Below, one piece after another: positions 6,019 to 6,634 of a stretch of 6,634 bases of DNA (the stretch's first letter is position 1; each line of letters opens with the position of its first letter). The notes beneath the pieces were generated by a model. It did not search any database. It was not told the origin of the DNA and saw only the letters and a list, made by a program, of their open reading frames with translations. Source of the DNA: Elusimicrobia bacterium RIFCSPLOWO2_01_FULL_60_11 (lineage in GTDB: Bacteria > Elusimicrobiota > Elusimicrobia > 2-02-FULL-39-32); NCBI GenBank assembly GCA_001800085.1, contig MGUS01000066.1, positions 7,969-14,602 of the forward strand. The letters are read 5' to 3'. The position numbers were made by a program, and so were the translations under genes.

Positions 6019-6634
6019 ATGTTCTATTACCTTTCCGGATTCAAAGAATCCTTCAGTCCCTTGAACGTCCTGAGCTACATCACATTCCGCTCGGGCGGCT
6101 CCATCCTGACGGCGTTCCTTCTGACGCTCTTTTGCATGCCCGCCTTCATCCGGTTCGTCAAGCGCATCCGCGTCACCCAGACCATCCGGGCGGAAGGGCC
6201 GGAAAGCCACAAGACCAAGTCGGGGACGCCCATCATGGGCGGGGTGCTGGTGCTCTTTTCAACGGTCTTCTCCACCGTTCTCTGGGCGCGTCTGGACAAC
6301 CGCTTCATTTGGGTCTGTCTGGCCACGGTGCTTTACCTGGGGCTTCTGGGCTGGATCGACGACTACCGCAAGTGGAAAGGCGGGAAGGAGGGCATCACGC
6401 CGGCGCAGAAAATAGCGGCGCAGATGGTCCTGGCCTTGGGGGTGACCGCCGTCCTCTACGTCCACCCGCCCAACCCCGCCTTTAAAACCCTGATCAATAT
6501 CCCGTATTTCAAGACCCTCTTCCTGGACCTGGGCGCGTTCTATGTCTTCTTCGCTATCCTGGTCATGATCGGCTCTTCCAACGCGGTCAACCTGACCGAC
6601 GGCCTGGACGGGCTGGCCATCGGCTCGTTCGTGA
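6019..6634 (+). CDS. mraY: Phospho-N-acetylmuramoyl-pentapeptide-transferase MraY (3' truncated by window end)
   Basis: MraY is a polytopic inner-membrane enzyme that transfers phospho-MurNAc-pentapeptide from UDP to undecaprenyl phosphate, forming lipid I. The frame is open from the ATG at 6019 to the window end (205 codons, a little over half of a typical MraY). NVLSYITFR at 16-24 and EGPESHKTKSGTPIMGG at 59-75 are characteristic of the family. The DD pair at 114-115 (GWIDDYRK) and NAVNLTDGLDGLA from 188, with Asp194 and Asp197, match the Mg2+ and substrate-binding motifs. Hydrophobic segments at about 26-46, 72-92, 96-113, 131-150 and 170-187 fit the expected helices. The start fits the E. 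coli alignment, where a short N-terminal stretch precedes NVFSYLTFR. No clear Shine-Dalgarno sequence is seen, and the four-base gap after murF suggests coupled translation. Confidence 0.96.
   Translation, partial: MFYYLSGFKESFSPLNVLSYITFRSGGSILTAFLLTLFCMPAFIRFVKRIRVTQTIRAEGPESHKTKSGTPIMGGVLVLFSTVFSTVLWARLDNRFIWVCLATVLYLGLLGWIDDYRKWKGGKEGITPAQKIAAQMVLALGVTAVLYVHPPNPAFKTLINIPYFKTLFLDLGAFYVFFAILVMIGSSNAVNLTDGLDGLAIGSFV

Noticed and set aside
1..6634. A novel or mobile system in the window
   Set aside because: All coding space is taken by seven recognisable dcw genes in standard order; no transposase, CRISPR array, tRNA, toxin-antitoxin pair or unexplained gene is present.

Overview
The window is a dense, single-strand (+) stretch of a bacterial division and cell wall (dcw) cluster. 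The order is mraZ (last codons only), rsmH, ftsL, ftsI, murE, murF, mraY (cut by the window end). All seven genes point the same way. The only gap between coding regions is 43 bases; the other junctions overlap or are separated by 1 to 4 bases. No terminator or promoter is evident between genes apart from one hairpin before ftsL, so this looks like part of one long operon whose promoter lies upstream of mraZ.

Organism: the DNA is GC-rich and third codon positions are mostly G or C. MurE carries the DNPR signature of meso-diaminopimelate-adding enzymes, and the gene order is the classical one known from Escherichia coli and many other bacteria. This suggests a bacterium with meso-DAP peptidoglycan and FtsZ-type division machinery, probably Gram-negative. 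The proteins diverge enough from model-organism versions that I would not name a phylum with confidence. An under-sampled environmental lineage such as Omnitrophota or Elusimicrobiota is only a guess.

Layout: 2-76 end of mraZ; 54-1001 rsmH; 1003-1037 a strong hairpin between rsmH and ftsL; 1045-1353 ftsL; 1350-3110 ftsI, starting on a GTGA overlap; 3036-3089 a long imperfect palindrome inside the 3' end of ftsI; 3112-4584 murE; 4581-6014 murF, starting on an ATGA overlap; 6019-6634 first 205 codons of mraY.

The genes work together as follows. MurE and MurF finish the UDP-MurNAc-pentapeptide in the cytoplasm, and MraY moves it onto undecaprenyl phosphate to make lipid I. FtsI cross-links the finished strands at the septum. 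FtsL links the septal synthase to the divisome. RsmH methylates 16S rRNA, and MraZ is the cluster's transcriptional regulator.

I found no previously undescribed system. The points worth a second look are the hairpin before the Shine-Dalgarno-less ftsL start, the palindrome in the ftsI tail, and a Lys-to-Glu change in MurF at the position expected to hold the carbamylated lysine.
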